Shown: positions 16,856-24,288, counted from the first letter of the stretch. The stretch: 36,678 nt of DNA from Pseudomonas syringae (GCF_021606685.1 NZ_WKCB01000057.1:1-36678); one strand, 5' to 3'. The notes: a model not told the origin generated them from the sequence alone. Numbers and translations are program-made.

Positions 16856-17527
16856 TCAGTCGTCGCTGCTCATGATGCCGAGGATCTGCAACAGGCTGAT
16901 AAACAGGTTGTAGATCGATACATACAGGCTGATGGTTGCCATGATGTAGTTACGTTCACCGCCGTGGATGATCGCACTGGTCTGGAACAGGATGCACACC
17001 GAAGAGAACAGTACGAAGCCTGCGCTGATCGCCAGCTGCAGCCCGCTGATCTGGAAGAACATGCCTGCGACCACGGCCGCCAGCAACACGAAAAAGCCAG
17101 CGGTGATGAAACCACCCAGGAAGCTCATGTCCTTGCGGGTGATCAGCACGTAGGCCGACAGACCACCAAACACCAGCGCGGTCATGGCAAACGCCGAGCT
17201 GACCACTTGCGCGCCGCCGGCCATGCCGAGGTAACGGTTGAGGATCGGGCCGAGGATAAAGCCCATGAAACCGGTCAAGGCAAATGCCGACACCAGGCCC
17301 CAGGCCGAGTCACGCAGCTTGTTGGTCAGGAAGAACAGGCCGTAGAAGCCGATCAGCACGACAAAGATATTCGGGTAGCCGACGCGCATCTGCTGGGCCA
17401 CGAACGCCATCACGCCGCTGAATGCGAGGGTCAGGGCGAGCAAGCCATAGGTGTTGCGCAACACGCGGCTGACTTCAAGCTGCTCAGCCTGCGCGTTGCC
17501 ATTCACTGCGTAATTCTGTTCGCGCAT
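16856..17527 (-). CDS. Bax inhibitor-1/YccA-family membrane protein
   Basis: Protein of 223 residues with about seven membrane segments. The family segment 'LRNTYGLLALTLAFSGVMAF' is near the N-terminus and 'ISLYVSIYNLFISLLQILG' near the C-terminus. E. coli YccA is bound by the membrane protease FtsH and limits its activity; the same may hold here by homology. The ATG at 17527 is preceded by AAGGAGTGTCGCC, a clear ribosome site. Single gene, divergent from the tRNA. Confidence 0.92.
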   Translation of the reverse strand: MREQNYAVNGNAQAEQLEVSRVLRNTYGLLALTLAFSGVMAFVAQQMRVGYPNIFVVLIGFYGLFFLTNKLRDSAWGLVSAFALTGFMGFILGPILNRYLGMAGGAQVVSSAFAMTALVFGGLSAYVLITRKDMSFLGGFITAGFFVLLAAVVAGMFFQISGLQLAISAGFVLFSSVCILFQTSAIIHGGERNYIMATISLYVSIYNLFISLLQILGIMSSDD

Positions 17528-17604
17528 GGCGACACTCCTTCAGTTTTGAAACATTCAGTCGCAAGGATCATAACAGACGCTCTGTAACAAGCGATGGCGA
17601 GAGT

Positions 17605-17632
17605 TTGACAGTGTGTTTCATTCGGGTATTAT
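17605..17632 (+). promoter_or_regulatory. Sigma-70 promoter of tRNA-Ser
   Basis: A perfect -35 TTGACA (17605-17610) is separated by 16 bases from TATTAT (17627-17632). Transcription should start near 17639, giving a leader of about 40 bases before the mature tRNA. The leader contains an inverted repeat ACGGGAT / ATCCCGT (17646-17652 and 17664-17670) that may guide processing. Confidence 0.82.
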
Positions 17633-17679
17633 GGCGCCCGCTGAGACGGGATAGGCTACTATAATCCCGTGATGCATAA

Positions 17680-17770
17680 GGGAAATTGGCAGAGTGGTTG
17701 AATGCACCGGTCTTGAAAACCGGCGGACGTTAATAGCGTCTCCAGGGTTCGAATCCCTGGTTTCCCGCCA
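17680..17770 (+). tRNA. tRNA-Ser (anticodon UGA)
   Basis: A class II tRNA of 91 bases with encoded CCA. Acceptor stem GGGAAAT pairs with GTTTCCC (last pair T-G), discriminator G, then CCA at 17768-17770. The anticodon arm CCGGT-CTTGAAA-ACCGG puts TGA at 17714-17716. A long variable arm (GGACGTTAATAGCGTC) and T-arm CAGGG-TTCGAAT-CCCTG are present. It reads UCA and other UCN codons. Its 3' end is the left attachment site of the island that follows; the tRNA itself remains intact. Confidence 0.97.
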
Positions 17771-17822
17771 AGATTCAAACGAAAGCCCCGCGAATGCGGG
17801 GCTTTTGTGTTTCTGGGGTTTG
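17756..17822 (+). repeat. attL-like direct repeat at the 3' end of tRNA-Ser
   Basis: 67 bases, beginning CCTGGTTTCCCGCCA inside the tRNA T-arm and running through the tRNA terminator to CTGGGGTTTG. The same 67 bases recur at 22358-22424 with a single difference (A at 17793 versus T at 22395, in the terminator loop). Flanking bases differ on both sides of both copies, so these are the exact ends of the duplication. Such repeats are made when a tyrosine-recombinase element integrates into a tRNA gene. Confidence 0.9.
17783..17813 (+). terminator. tRNA-Ser intrinsic terminator
   Basis: AAGCCCCGC (17783-17791) and GCGGGGCTT (17796-17804) form a 9-bp stem with loop GAAT, followed by TTGTGTTTCT. 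It is duplicated at the right island end (22385-22406). Confidence 0.88.
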
Positions 17823-17847
17823 GCTAGATAACGGCGGTTTTTGATAG

Positions 17848-19350
17848 GCGTTCCGAAACTTTCGGATAATGGAGGCGGCGCTGGAGTTGGCGCAGTGGCG
17901 GGTTGAACGCATGCGTGCGCTGCTGGCGCGTCGCGATGAGCTGGCACAGGCACAAGGGCTATTGGACAAGGTTAACCAAGCGCTGGCTGCCGCCATCCCG
18001 GTGTTGCTCACTGCGGATGAACAGGCAGAACACGCCCAGATCATCGCGACGACCGCTGCCTTGGATGAGGCGCACGCGGCAGAATATGCAAGGCAACAGG
18101 CCTGTCGCCAACGTCTACAGGCAGAACTGGCAGTCGTGCCGGCGGCTTGGGAGGCTCAGCCCTGACAGGCGGCGCAACAGGCACCGACACAGGCTACGCA
18201 AGCACTGGAACTTGCGCTGGCTGAGGTGGCGTGTGCGCACCAGCACATCCAAGTGGCACAGCAACAACGCTCCCTGATGACCCAGCAACAGCACGTGGAC
18301 GCGCAGCTCTCCCGCGTTGAACAGGCGCTTACCCATTGGCAGTTGTTTGCACGGTGCATGAGCCCGGATGGCCTGATCGCCCTGGCCATCACCGACCTTT
18401 ACCTGGCCAAGGGCCTAGTCACCAATCGCGCCTACTTGCCGCAACAGGACCTCTCCAGCGGCAACCTGAAAGTCCAGGTGATCGAAGGTCGCTTGGAAGG
18501 CATAAAGGGCGAGGAGGGCAGTGGCATCAGCGACCGTCATCTGAGCATGAGTTTCCCCGGCAAAACCGGCGACTTGCTCAACCTGCGGGAGATCGAGCAG
18601 ATGGTCGACCAGTTGAACCGTCTGCCATCCAACCAGGCTGAGATTGAGCTGGCACCGGGCAAAGCCGTGGGCGGCAGCACAGTCTTGGTCAAAAACACCC
18701 CACAAAAGCCTTGGCGCGTCGGCTTGTCACGCCACAACGGCGGCCAGCGCGCCACTGGTGAACAGCAGTGGGGCGTCAGTCTGGATTGGGATAACCCACT
18801 CGGCCTCGCCGATCAGCTCTCCCTGCGTGGCAGCCACGATGCGGTCAGCGACCACCAGAAAACTTCACGTAACTCGATGCTCAATTACAACCTGCCGTTT
18901 GGTTGGTGGAACCTCAATTACAGCTACAGCGAAACCGAATACCGCTCCCTGGCCCAGGCCGCGGGGTTCAACTTCAAGCAGTCGGGCGACACACAAAACC
19001 ACCAGTTGCGCATAGAACGAGTGATCCACCGTGACGCCTTGAGCAAAACCTCCCTCAGTACCGGTGTGGCCTACCTGCGTACCAACAACTTCATCGAAGA
19101 CAGCAAGCTCGTCCTTGGCAGCAATCGCCTCAGCGAAGCGCAGTTTGGCATCAACCATGGCCGACGCATCGGCGGTTCATTCCTCAACATCGACTTGGGC
19201 ATGCAGGATGGTATTGGCGCATTTGACGCCCAGGCCAATCACAACCCACGCCCGGGCTAGGCCGATGCGCGCTACCGCAAATACACCGCCACCTTGAGCT
19301 ACCTGTACCCGTTCAAGCTGTGGGGCGAGTCGTTCAGTTTCAGAACTTAA
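17848..19350 (+). pseudogene. Chimeric pseudogene: SMC/SbcC-like fragment fused to truncated CdiB/ShlB transporter
   Basis: A single reading frame runs through 17848-19350 with internal stops at 18163 (TGA) and 19258 (TAG). The first part (to about 18387) is Ala/Gln/Leu-rich coiled coil ending 'FARCMSPDGLIALAI', like the distal region of SbcC/SMC-type ATPases. From about 18391 the same frame reads 'TDLYLAKGLVTNRAYLPQQD' and '...VQVIEGRLEGI', the POTRA segment of two-partner-secretion outer-membrane transporters. Beta-barrel strands follow up to 'YRKYTATLSYLYPFKLWGES'. The N-terminal signal peptide and first POTRA part, and the last ~170 residues of the barrel, are missing. A functional CdiB would export CdiA. 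The in-frame junction implies a deletion joining two unrelated genes. It is not functional as a transporter. Confidence 0.8.
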
Positions 19351-19530
19351 CGATGATCGCTAGTCGCATCGCGGCGGGTGACGAAGCGTACCTGGCCGCG
19401 GGGAAAAGCTTCAGTTGTTAGCTGCTCAGAACAGCAACTACTCGCTATTTCACGAGAAAAAGAATGGCAGCTGGGGCAGCAAAAAGATTCAGCGTGATGA
19501 AGTGACCGATGTGAAGAACATCGGGAGTGA
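19351..19530 (+). pseudogene. CdiA/FhaB hemagglutinin-repeat fragment
   Basis: In one frame 19350-19410 reads 'IASRIAAGDEAYLAAGKS'. After a one-base frameshift near 19407-19410 it continues 'LLAAQNSNYSLFHEKKNGSW' and '...KIQRDEVTDVKNIGSEI', the repeated motif of CdiA/FhaB-type filamentous exoproteins. Only about 60 of the usual several thousand residues remain. It follows directly on the CdiB remnant, the normal cdiB-cdiA order, so a deletion removed the end of cdiB and nearly all of cdiA. Confidence 0.8.
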
Positions 19531-19716
19531 GATCGTAACGAGAATGGAGCCACAGCGCCGGGCCAGTTCTATCATCAGGTGTATACAGATGGTCGTTATG
19601 TTTATGATCTTCGCCTATCGTCTAATCCGATCCCTAAGGGAGGTTGGGAGCAGCATATTAAGGGGATTAATCCTGATGGAGTCAAAATCTCGAATAAGTT
19701 GAAGGGGCTAAAATGA
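19531..19716 (+). pseudogene. C-terminal tail of a CdiA-type toxin domain
   Basis: A third reading frame opens at 19531 and encodes about 61 residues: 'DRNENGATAPGQFYHQVYTD', then 'GRYVYDLRLSSNPIPKGGWE', ending 'KISNKLKGLK' with TGA at 19714-19716. The stop overlaps the ATG of the next gene (ATGA). This placement, right after CdiA sequence and overlapping a small downstream gene, is that of a CdiA-CT toxin. I do not recognise the toxin class. It has no start and is out of frame with the CdiA fragment, so it is probably not made. Confidence 0.65.
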
Positions 19717-20162
19717 CCGTGCAGACGATAACAGCACCTGAAGGAGATCTGTTGAATGTTCTCTATCGAATTAGTCCGCTTGAATGGCGGAGATTTCAAC
19801 AGAGGTACCCAGAGGCTCGGGTTGATAATAGCTTTCAGGTCATAGATCGTAGTGGCTACCCACCATACATTTCGTTCAGGTTTGTAGAAGATGACGATGA
19901 AATTATGCGGAAGCTGAAGTGGGCGGTTGAGGACTATGCTGGTTCGGTTACATGGACATTGCACGAGCATAAAAGATACGGTCTGCCAGGGGTGAATTGG
20001 ACAATCAGGCCAAGTAGGATTTGTGAGGTGAAGGAGTTAGCACAAGCACTTGGGCTAACCTCTGATGAATACTTAGCCAAATACGAGCCAAATTTCGGGG
20101 TGATTGCCTATGTTGATCTGGATGGGCTGACCGAACACATTCGGAGGGTATTTGGTGTATAG
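19713..20162 (+). CDS. Candidate CDI immunity protein (CdiI)
   Basis: Intact gene for 149 residues, beginning MTVQTITAPEGDLLNVLYRI. The ATG overlaps the stop of the toxin tail by 4 bases and has AAGGGG at a good distance (19701-19706). It has no signal peptide or membrane segment and is acidic in places ('FVEDDDEI'), so it is probably a soluble cytoplasmic protein that binds and blocks the cognate toxin. The sequence is AT-richer than core genes. I do not recognise a named immunity family; the role is inferred from position. It remains open although toxin and transporter are ruined, which would fit protection against toxin-bearing neighbours. Confidence 0.72.
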   Translation: MTVQTITAPEGDLLNVLYRISPLEWRRFQQRYPEARVDNSFQVIDRSGYPPYISFRFVEDDDEIMRKLKWAVEDYAGSVTWTLHEHKRYGLPGVNWTIRPSRICEVKELAQALGLTSDEYLAKYEPNFGVIAYVDLDGLTEHIRRVFGV

Positions 20163-20264
20163 GTGAATAACTCATTGTTTGGTCGGGATGTTGATAGGGA
20201 CTTGCCTGTCAACTAACTGGAAAAGTTTTTAATATGAAAGATAAGCCAGCTGGAGTGGTTACTA

Positions 20265-20612
20265 ATGCAAAGCCCAGTGCTGACGTTTGAGTTGTTTGAG
20301 GCCGAGGAGGCAGCTAGGTTTTTGGCTGCCGCCTCAATAGGGTTGTTGAAATCAGTTTCAGATAGATTTATGACGCTCGCTGAGGCGGAACGTCTAATGT
20401 TTACTCCACGACGTGCACGGGTTTTGAGAGAGAAAGGGATTTCTCCAAAGCTATGCGATCTTATAATGGACTGTTGTGAGTTAGACGATGTGTTAGACTT
20501 GCTGCCGGAGAAATTTGATTCTGAGTTAAATAAAATGATCGGCCGGTTGTCTGATTATATAGCTAATAGTGTCTCGCAGGATCCGTATGCCGAGCATGCG
20601 AGATTTAAGTAA
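20265..20612 (+). CDS. DUF3969-like small protein, possible orphan immunity protein
   Basis: Gene for 115 residues (MQSPVLTFELFEAEEAARFL...). GGAG at 20252-20255 lies 9 bases before the ATG. The pattern 'LTLAEAERLMFTPR'-like leucine/glutamate segment ('MTLAEAERLMFTPRRARVLR'), then 'LIMDCCELDDVLDLLPEKFD', resembles DUF3969 proteins, which I recall among immunity-type genes; the match is from memory. Probably soluble, helical. An 18-codon ORF (20234-20290) overlaps the start in another frame and could be a leader or the original N-terminus lost by frameshift. It sits between two immunity-like genes. Confidence 0.6.
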   Translation: MQSPVLTFELFEAEEAARFLAAASIGLLKSVSDRFMTLAEAERLMFTPRRARVLREKGISPKLCDLIMDCCELDDVLDLLPEKFDSELNKMIGRLSDYIANSVSQDPYAEHARFK

Positions 20613-20614
20613 GA

Positions 20615-20801
20615 TGATAAAGTGGTGGTGGGTCTTATAGGGTTTTTCTACTCTGTGCATATTTTAAGTTCGTCTAGCGATCAGTTGCTCGGTGATGGTA
20701 AGGTCAACTCGATGTCATCATTGAAAAAAACCACCGACTATGATCAAGGTTTTATGCACGCTGCGGAACAGCTCAAGAAAGTTGGGCGTTATGGGATCTA
20801 A
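20615..20801 (+). pseudogene. Small frameshifted gene upstream of the Imm26-like gene
   Basis: The ATG at 20615 reads MIKWWWVL and then stops at 20639. The neighbouring frame reads on as 'IGFFYSVHILSSSSDQLLGD', through 'TTDYDQGFMHAAEQLKKVGR' to a TAA at 20799-20801. One missing or extra base near 20633-20640 would join them into a protein of about 62 residues with a hydrophobic N-terminus. Alternatively translation starts at one of the GTG codons at 20622-20628 without any frameshift. The TAA abuts the ATG of the next gene, which suggests former coupling. The product is not recognised; it could be a small membrane protein or a toxin relic. Confidence 0.4.
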
Positions 20802-21260
20802 ATGGCTAAAAAGATAAAGCTTGGGGATGTTTTGCCGGTGTTAACTTCGCAGGGCGTCGCATATGCGCAAGTTACCCATAAACATTCAGAATTCGGTTTT
20901 TTAATTCGCGTGTTTCCCGGGTTTTATGACAAGGTTCCCTATGACTTTTCCATAGTGACCAATACGAAGCCGCAATTTTCTGCTTTTTTTGTGGTTCAAA
21001 GTGCTGTGAATCAGGGACTTCTTTCAGTCGTGGCGAATGTCCCGGTCCACGAAGAGATAAATTCTTTTCCTGTATTCCGTGCAAGAAGTGGTGGTCCGGG
21101 TGGGGCTATCTGGCTATGGGATGGTTGTCAGGAGTCCAGATTGGATCAAGCATTGAGTGCGGTGGAGCAAGGCTACCCTACTCGTGGAATTATCAGTGCG
21201 CCGCTGCTGGTAGATAGAATCGAGAAGGGCTACAAAGCTGAAACTCATGAGGTTTGGTGA
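20802..21260 (+). CDS. Imm26-like putative immunity protein
   Basis: Intact gene for 152 residues. 'MAKKIKLGDVLPVLTSQGVA' followed by 'YAQVTHKHSEFGFLIRVFPG' resembles a beta-rich family found in polymorphic-toxin immunity clusters, close to the Imm26 type in my recollection. 'GGAIWLWDGCQESRLDQ' and 'YPTRGIISAPLLVDRIEKGY' complete the pattern. No signal peptide. Its own ribosome site is weak and the ATG directly follows the TAA of the preceding small reading frame, so it may be translated by coupling. Orphan immunity genes of this kind often trail CDI and other polymorphic-toxin loci. Confidence 0.55.
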   Translation: MAKKIKLGDVLPVLTSQGVAYAQVTHKHSEFGFLIRVFPGFYDKVPYDFSIVTNTKPQFSAFFVVQSAVNQGLLSVVANVPVHEEINSFPVFRARSGGPGGAIWLWDGCQESRLDQALSAVEQGYPTRGIISAPLLVDRIEKGYKAETHEVW

Positions 21261-21374
21261 CTCACCAATATTGACTGAGGAGGGCGCTCTAAGCGGCTCC
21301 TAAGCCATCAGTCGTAATACGGGTGAGCCCAAAACGAGCAGACGTGATTTGAAAGTTTCGCTCAATACGGCTCA

Positions 21375-21518
21375 TCAGGATCGGGGTACGTATAAGACCC
21401 CGATGAGGGTCCATGTTCCAGTTTGGCTACATTTGATTGTTGCGTGTTCTGAGTCTGTGAAGGCGCCAGACTCACCGTAGTAACCCTGTGCGGTAACATT
21501 CCAATCCGGCTGGCCTGT
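21375..21518 (-). pseudogene. Tail fragment resembling a variable tip-pilin or similar surface protein
   Basis: On the minus strand the frame reads 'TGQPDWNVTAQGYYGESGAF' and then 'ATIKCSQTGTWTLIGVLYVP', ending at 21375. The Cys plus 'TGTW' pattern near a C-terminus resembles the tips of PilV-type shufflon pilins. It has no start of its own and is joined upstream to a different gene's remnant. Assignment is tentative. Confidence 0.3.
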
Positions 21519-21522
21519 ATTT

Positions 21523-21663
21523 TCAACGATTGAAACGGTCGTCGGCGCGGGTGGCAATCGGTTGGTCCGAGGCGTATTGATGTCCCGGAGTGGCGGGCTC
21601 GGGCGGCGGCACGTCGGCAGATACTTTTTCATTGATGAAAAACGCTTTGATCCTTTTGAACAT
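21523..21663 (-). pseudogene. N-terminal remnant of a KAP-type P-loop NTPase
   Basis: The ATG at 21663 has AAGGA at a proper distance. It encodes 46 residues: 'MFKRIKAFFINEKVSADV', ... 'SDQPIATRADDRFNR', then a stop at 21523. The 'D(Q/R)PI...DDRFNRWPFA' pattern is the usual beginning of KAP NTPases, just before the Walker A region. Here sequence after FNR is unrelated, so a deletion removed the rest. KAP NTPases often occur in defence and mobile-element contexts. Confidence 0.5.
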
Positions 21664-22357
21664 CTCAATTCCTTTTAAGAGGCCACGGTTTTCCCGAGTT
21701 TGTGCATAGTCATTTTGACCCTGTTGAATCGAAGAGTCCGACGCGCTGCGCTACTCAGCCAGAGCTGCCATAAAATCCTCATACTCAGCTACTTCGCCAA
21801 TATCTTCCGACAGACACCTATCGGCCCCGTCGTTGCTGCACAGCAGTAGCGGGAATACAAGCGCGGGAAGGGTCTCGTCTTGAATTGCAGTTCTCGGTTA
21901 TCGCTGAAATCTGGGCGTAAAGGCCCCTTGTTTTGTCAGAGTAATGCAGGCAGCAAGCATTTCGCCATGTGTCACCATTAGGAGCGTGATTCGTTTGCCA
22001 TCAAACTATTGAGTAGCAATAGGGCCAAAGTAGCCAGCGCTGGTTGTGGGGTTGTCAGAGGGCAGAGCAGGGAACTGCAGCACCTGGCTTTGCCGAGTGC
22101 TTAGTTATTGCGTGAAGACTAGCTGCCACCTTCAACTATATGACAGGTCCGAATTTGCCACCGCCAAGCGACAAATACTGCTGGATATCCCAGTCTGTAC
22201 CCCCGTTTCTGACGCGATTTGCTCGGATGCAATGACTGACTATGAAACCGTGTTCGCAACCGAATATCGGCTTCAGCCCTATCTATTTCAGACCGTCGAG
22301 CCTTCCTGGCACAGCCTGAGTCAGCATAGGATGTTCAAATGAAAAGCCTGTTGTCGG
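21664..22357. other. Gene-poor island debris
   Basis: About 700 bases without a convincing complete gene. On the minus strand, 21751-21879 reads as a plausible C-terminal end: 'IQDETLPALVFPLLLCSNDG' then 'EDIGEVAEYEDFMAALAE' and a stop at 21751, with no start found. On the plus strand, 22046-22342 is open for 98 codons (from GTG). Its second half ('QILLDIPVCTPVSDAICSDA', ending 'SLSQHRMFK') looks more protein-like than the first and may be a gene tail. Neither is recognised. No transposase, terminal repeats or RNA gene seen. Confidence 0.4.
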
Positions 22358-22424
22358 CCTGGTTTCCCGCCAAGATTCAAACGAAAGCCCCGCGATTGCG
22401 GGGCTTTTGTGTTTCTGGGGTTTG
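22358..22424 (+). repeat. attR-like direct repeat
   Basis: 67-base copy of 17756-17822 with one mismatch at 22395. It holds the last 15 bases of a tRNA-Ser gene including CCA (22370-22372) and the duplicated terminator hairpin (22385-22406). Everything to its right matches core-type composition again. Confidence 0.9.
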
Positions 22425-22604
22425 ATGGAGCTGCAAGTCAATCATCCGAGCGGTTGCGCATCGCGTCAGGCAGTTTGCGCACGTGCGCAATATTCGTGAT
22501 CAGCCTGGCGGCTTTAGCCCTTTTCAGTTCACCGCCGTGACGCTGGATTGGCAGCGGGCTTGCCGGTATCTTATGCGCCAACTAGGGATAACCGGAATTC
22601 TACG

Positions 22605-23450
22605 ATGAACATAACGACTGCATTGGCTACTGGCTACATATCGGTAAGCCAGGCGTTCAACAGGCGCGGCTTCTATTCATTCATGCGCCTGATAAACCGC
22701 CTCTTTCCACACCAGGCCAACCAGTCAAAAACCGTCGAGCTGAATGCCGCAAGCAACTTCTCGTTCCCGGCTGGCGACCCTTACTGGCTGTCGGTTTTCG
22801 TTTGCAAGCGAGACTACGAGCCTGAACTGCGCCGCCTGCTGGCTCGCCTGGAACGTCCGTCGCTGTTTCTCGATTGCGGTGCAAACTTCGGTTACTGGTC
22901 GGTGCTGAACTCCGAGCACATCAAGACTGTTGCCGTTGAGGCCTCCACCGATACGTACCGTTGGTTGGCACTGAATAACGCCAATAACAAGGGCCGCTTC
23001 ACCGCGCTGCATGCGGCCATTACCGACGGCAGCACCGCGACGGTCACCTTTGCGCTGGAAGGGGCCCATGCTGGCCGCTCCGTGGTGGCGGACGCGCAAT
23101 TGGGCGAGACCATCCCGGCGGTCTCGATCGACAAGTTGGTCGAACAGTATGCCGATGACGACGGGCTTATTTTCATCAAGCTGGACGTTGAAGGTGTTGA
23201 GGTCGATGCGTTTCGCGGCGCAACTAAAACGTTCGCACGCAACAGTGTTTTTCTTTATGAAGATCACGGGCGTGACGCCTCTTGTGCGCCGACCGCTCAT
23301 TTGCTGCAAGAAGGCCGTCGCGTCTACTTTCTGTTGGACGACGACAGCTTGTTGCGGATTGAGTCCGTGGAGCGCGCTCGCGAACTGAAAACGAACCGCT
23401 CGAAGGGCTACAACTTCATTGCGCTGGGCGACGCTTGCGGCGAGTTTTGA
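22605..23450 (+). CDS. FkbM-family methyltransferase
   Basis: Protein of 281 residues from the ATG at 22605. S-adenosylmethionine-binding motif I is seen as FLDCGANFGYWS (about residues 88-99), with the acidic post-motif 'VAVEAST'. The FkbM signature 'FIKLDVEGVEVDAFRG' (about 203-218) and 'VFLYEDHG' follow. The family methylates hydroxyls on sugars or other small metabolites. The acceptor is unknown; the convergent glycosyltransferase gene suggests a surface glycan (inference). The gene begins 180 bases right of attR and is not within the repeats. A 9-bp hairpin without T-tract lies just after its stop (23456-23479). Confidence 0.85.
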   Translation: MNITTALATGYISVSQAFNRRGFYSFMRLINRLFPHQANQSKTVELNAASNFSFPAGDPYWLSVFVCKRDYEPELRRLLARLERPSLFLDCGANFGYWSVLNSEHIKTVAVEASTDTYRWLALNNANNKGRFTALHAAITDGSTATVTFALEGAHAGRSVVADAQLGETIPAVSIDKLVEQYADDDGLIFIKLDVEGVEVDAFRGATKTFARNSVFLYEDHGRDASCAPTAHLLQEGRRVYFLLDDDSLLRIESVERARELKTNRSKGYNFIALGDACGEF

Positions 23451-23604
23451 CCGCACTCCGTTGAGCGTTTTCAACGGAGCATCCCGCCTGCATCCAACGT
23501 GGGAGATTCCGTGTAGCCCGGGATTCTCCACTCACGTTCAGCGCCGGGGCTAATAGGCGCCTGATTGCTTGGTCCGAGCATTCCGGGCGCCTGTTTGCAC
23601 TTAA

Positions 23605-24288
23605 TCAAATATCCCGGCGAATAATGGTTTTTCCCATGTTCCTGAAAGCCTGTGTGAATTGGCGTCGCAAGTTTTGTTGCCAGAACAATTCATCGGCGGA
23701 TGTACCGTCTTTTAAACGGCACACTGAAATATCGCTTTTGGCAACGCCTTCGGGTTGATGATTACAAATAAGGGGGAACGAACAGTAAGCTTTAAACGCT
23801 TTGGAAAACAGGTTGTCGATGGCTTTGCCTGAATACGGCGATAACTGGATAAGTTCCTGGCAACCCTGGTTGGACATAATGTAGGCAAATGTCCCCTTTG
23901 CTCGGAGTCTGGCAATACCCCTGTCCCAACTTAACCATAACTTGCCGAGGGTGGCGCCCAGGTACAGGAGTTTAGGCGCACGTCTGGTTATAAAGCGGTT
24001 GAGGCGCAGGATGTGCTGAGGTGAGAAACTCAACAGGGTGGCGTCATCCTCCAGTATCAGAACGTACGCGTAGTTTCGTTCGATTGCTAATGCTGCACAT
24101 TTCATGTGCGAGTCGAAGCACCCGCGCTCCGGGTTTTCCACGTCGGGCTCGACGATGATGAAATCAATATCCAGGCCGGACTCTGCAAATTCTTTTTTAA
24201 TCAGTGCTCTGCGGTCCTCCCGGTTTTTCAAACTTATGCAAAGCGCTCCGTCTATCAAGAGTTTGCTCAAGTTCTTGGTCGCTCTCAC
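23605..24288 (-). CDS. Glycosyltransferase family 25 protein
   Basis: Protein of 227 residues. 'ALCISLKNREDRRALIKKEF' near the N-terminus, 'GCFDSHMKCAALAIE' and the metal-binding 'VLILEDDATLL' (about residues 75-85) match the LPS glycosyltransferase family 25 (LgtB/LpsA type), which adds galactose or related sugars to lipooligosaccharide. The C-terminal half is less typical. The start is the GTG at 24288 with AAGGG seven bases upstream. It is convergent with the FkbM gene and somewhat AT-richer than core genes, hinting at acquisition. The acceptor is unknown. Confidence 0.82.
   Translation of the reverse strand: MRATKNLSKLLIDGALCISLKNREDRRALIKKEFAESGLDIDFIIVEPDVENPERGCFDSHMKCAALAIERNYAYVLILEDDATLLSFSPQHILRLNRFITRRAPKLLYLGATLGKLWLSWDRGIARLRAKGTFAYIMSNQGCQELIQLSPYSGKAIDNLFSKAFKAYCSFPLICNHQPEGVAKSDISVCRLKDGTSADELFWQQNLRRQFTQAFRNMGKTIIRRDI

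Larger units (their letters stand above)
17756..22424. mobile_element. Decayed genomic island in tRNA-Ser carrying a CDI remnant
   Basis: The segment is bounded by 67-base direct repeats, one overlapping the tRNA 3' end. Its interior differs from the surroundings: the right part (about 19700-22350) is clearly AT-richer than the flanking Pseudomonas core. Content from left to right: SMC-like/CdiB fusion pseudogene, CdiA fragment, toxin tail with an overlapping candidate immunity gene, DUF3969-like gene, frameshifted small gene, Imm26-like gene, tip-pilin-like and KAP-NTPase scraps, and about 700 bases of debris. No integrase, excisionase or transposase is visible, so it is probably immobile unless helped in trans. 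Confidence 0.82.

Noticed and set aside
17660..17665. TATAAT just upstream of the tRNA as its -10 box
   Set aside because: No -35 at the right distance, and transcription would begin within about 10 bases of the mature tRNA; TTGACA-16-TATTAT upstream is much better.
22046..22342. A 98-codon frame just before the right island repeat
   Set aside because: The first third looks non-coding, the start is GTG without a ribosome site, and no family is recognised. At most it is a gene tail, noted in the debris entry.
17756..22424. Integrase, transposase or phage genes inside the island
   Set aside because: Looked for on both strands; no tyrosine-recombinase, DDE transposase or structural phage motif is visible.
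23456..23479. Hairpin after the FkbM gene as an intrinsic terminator
   Set aside because: The 9-bp stem is good but no T-tract follows on either strand.
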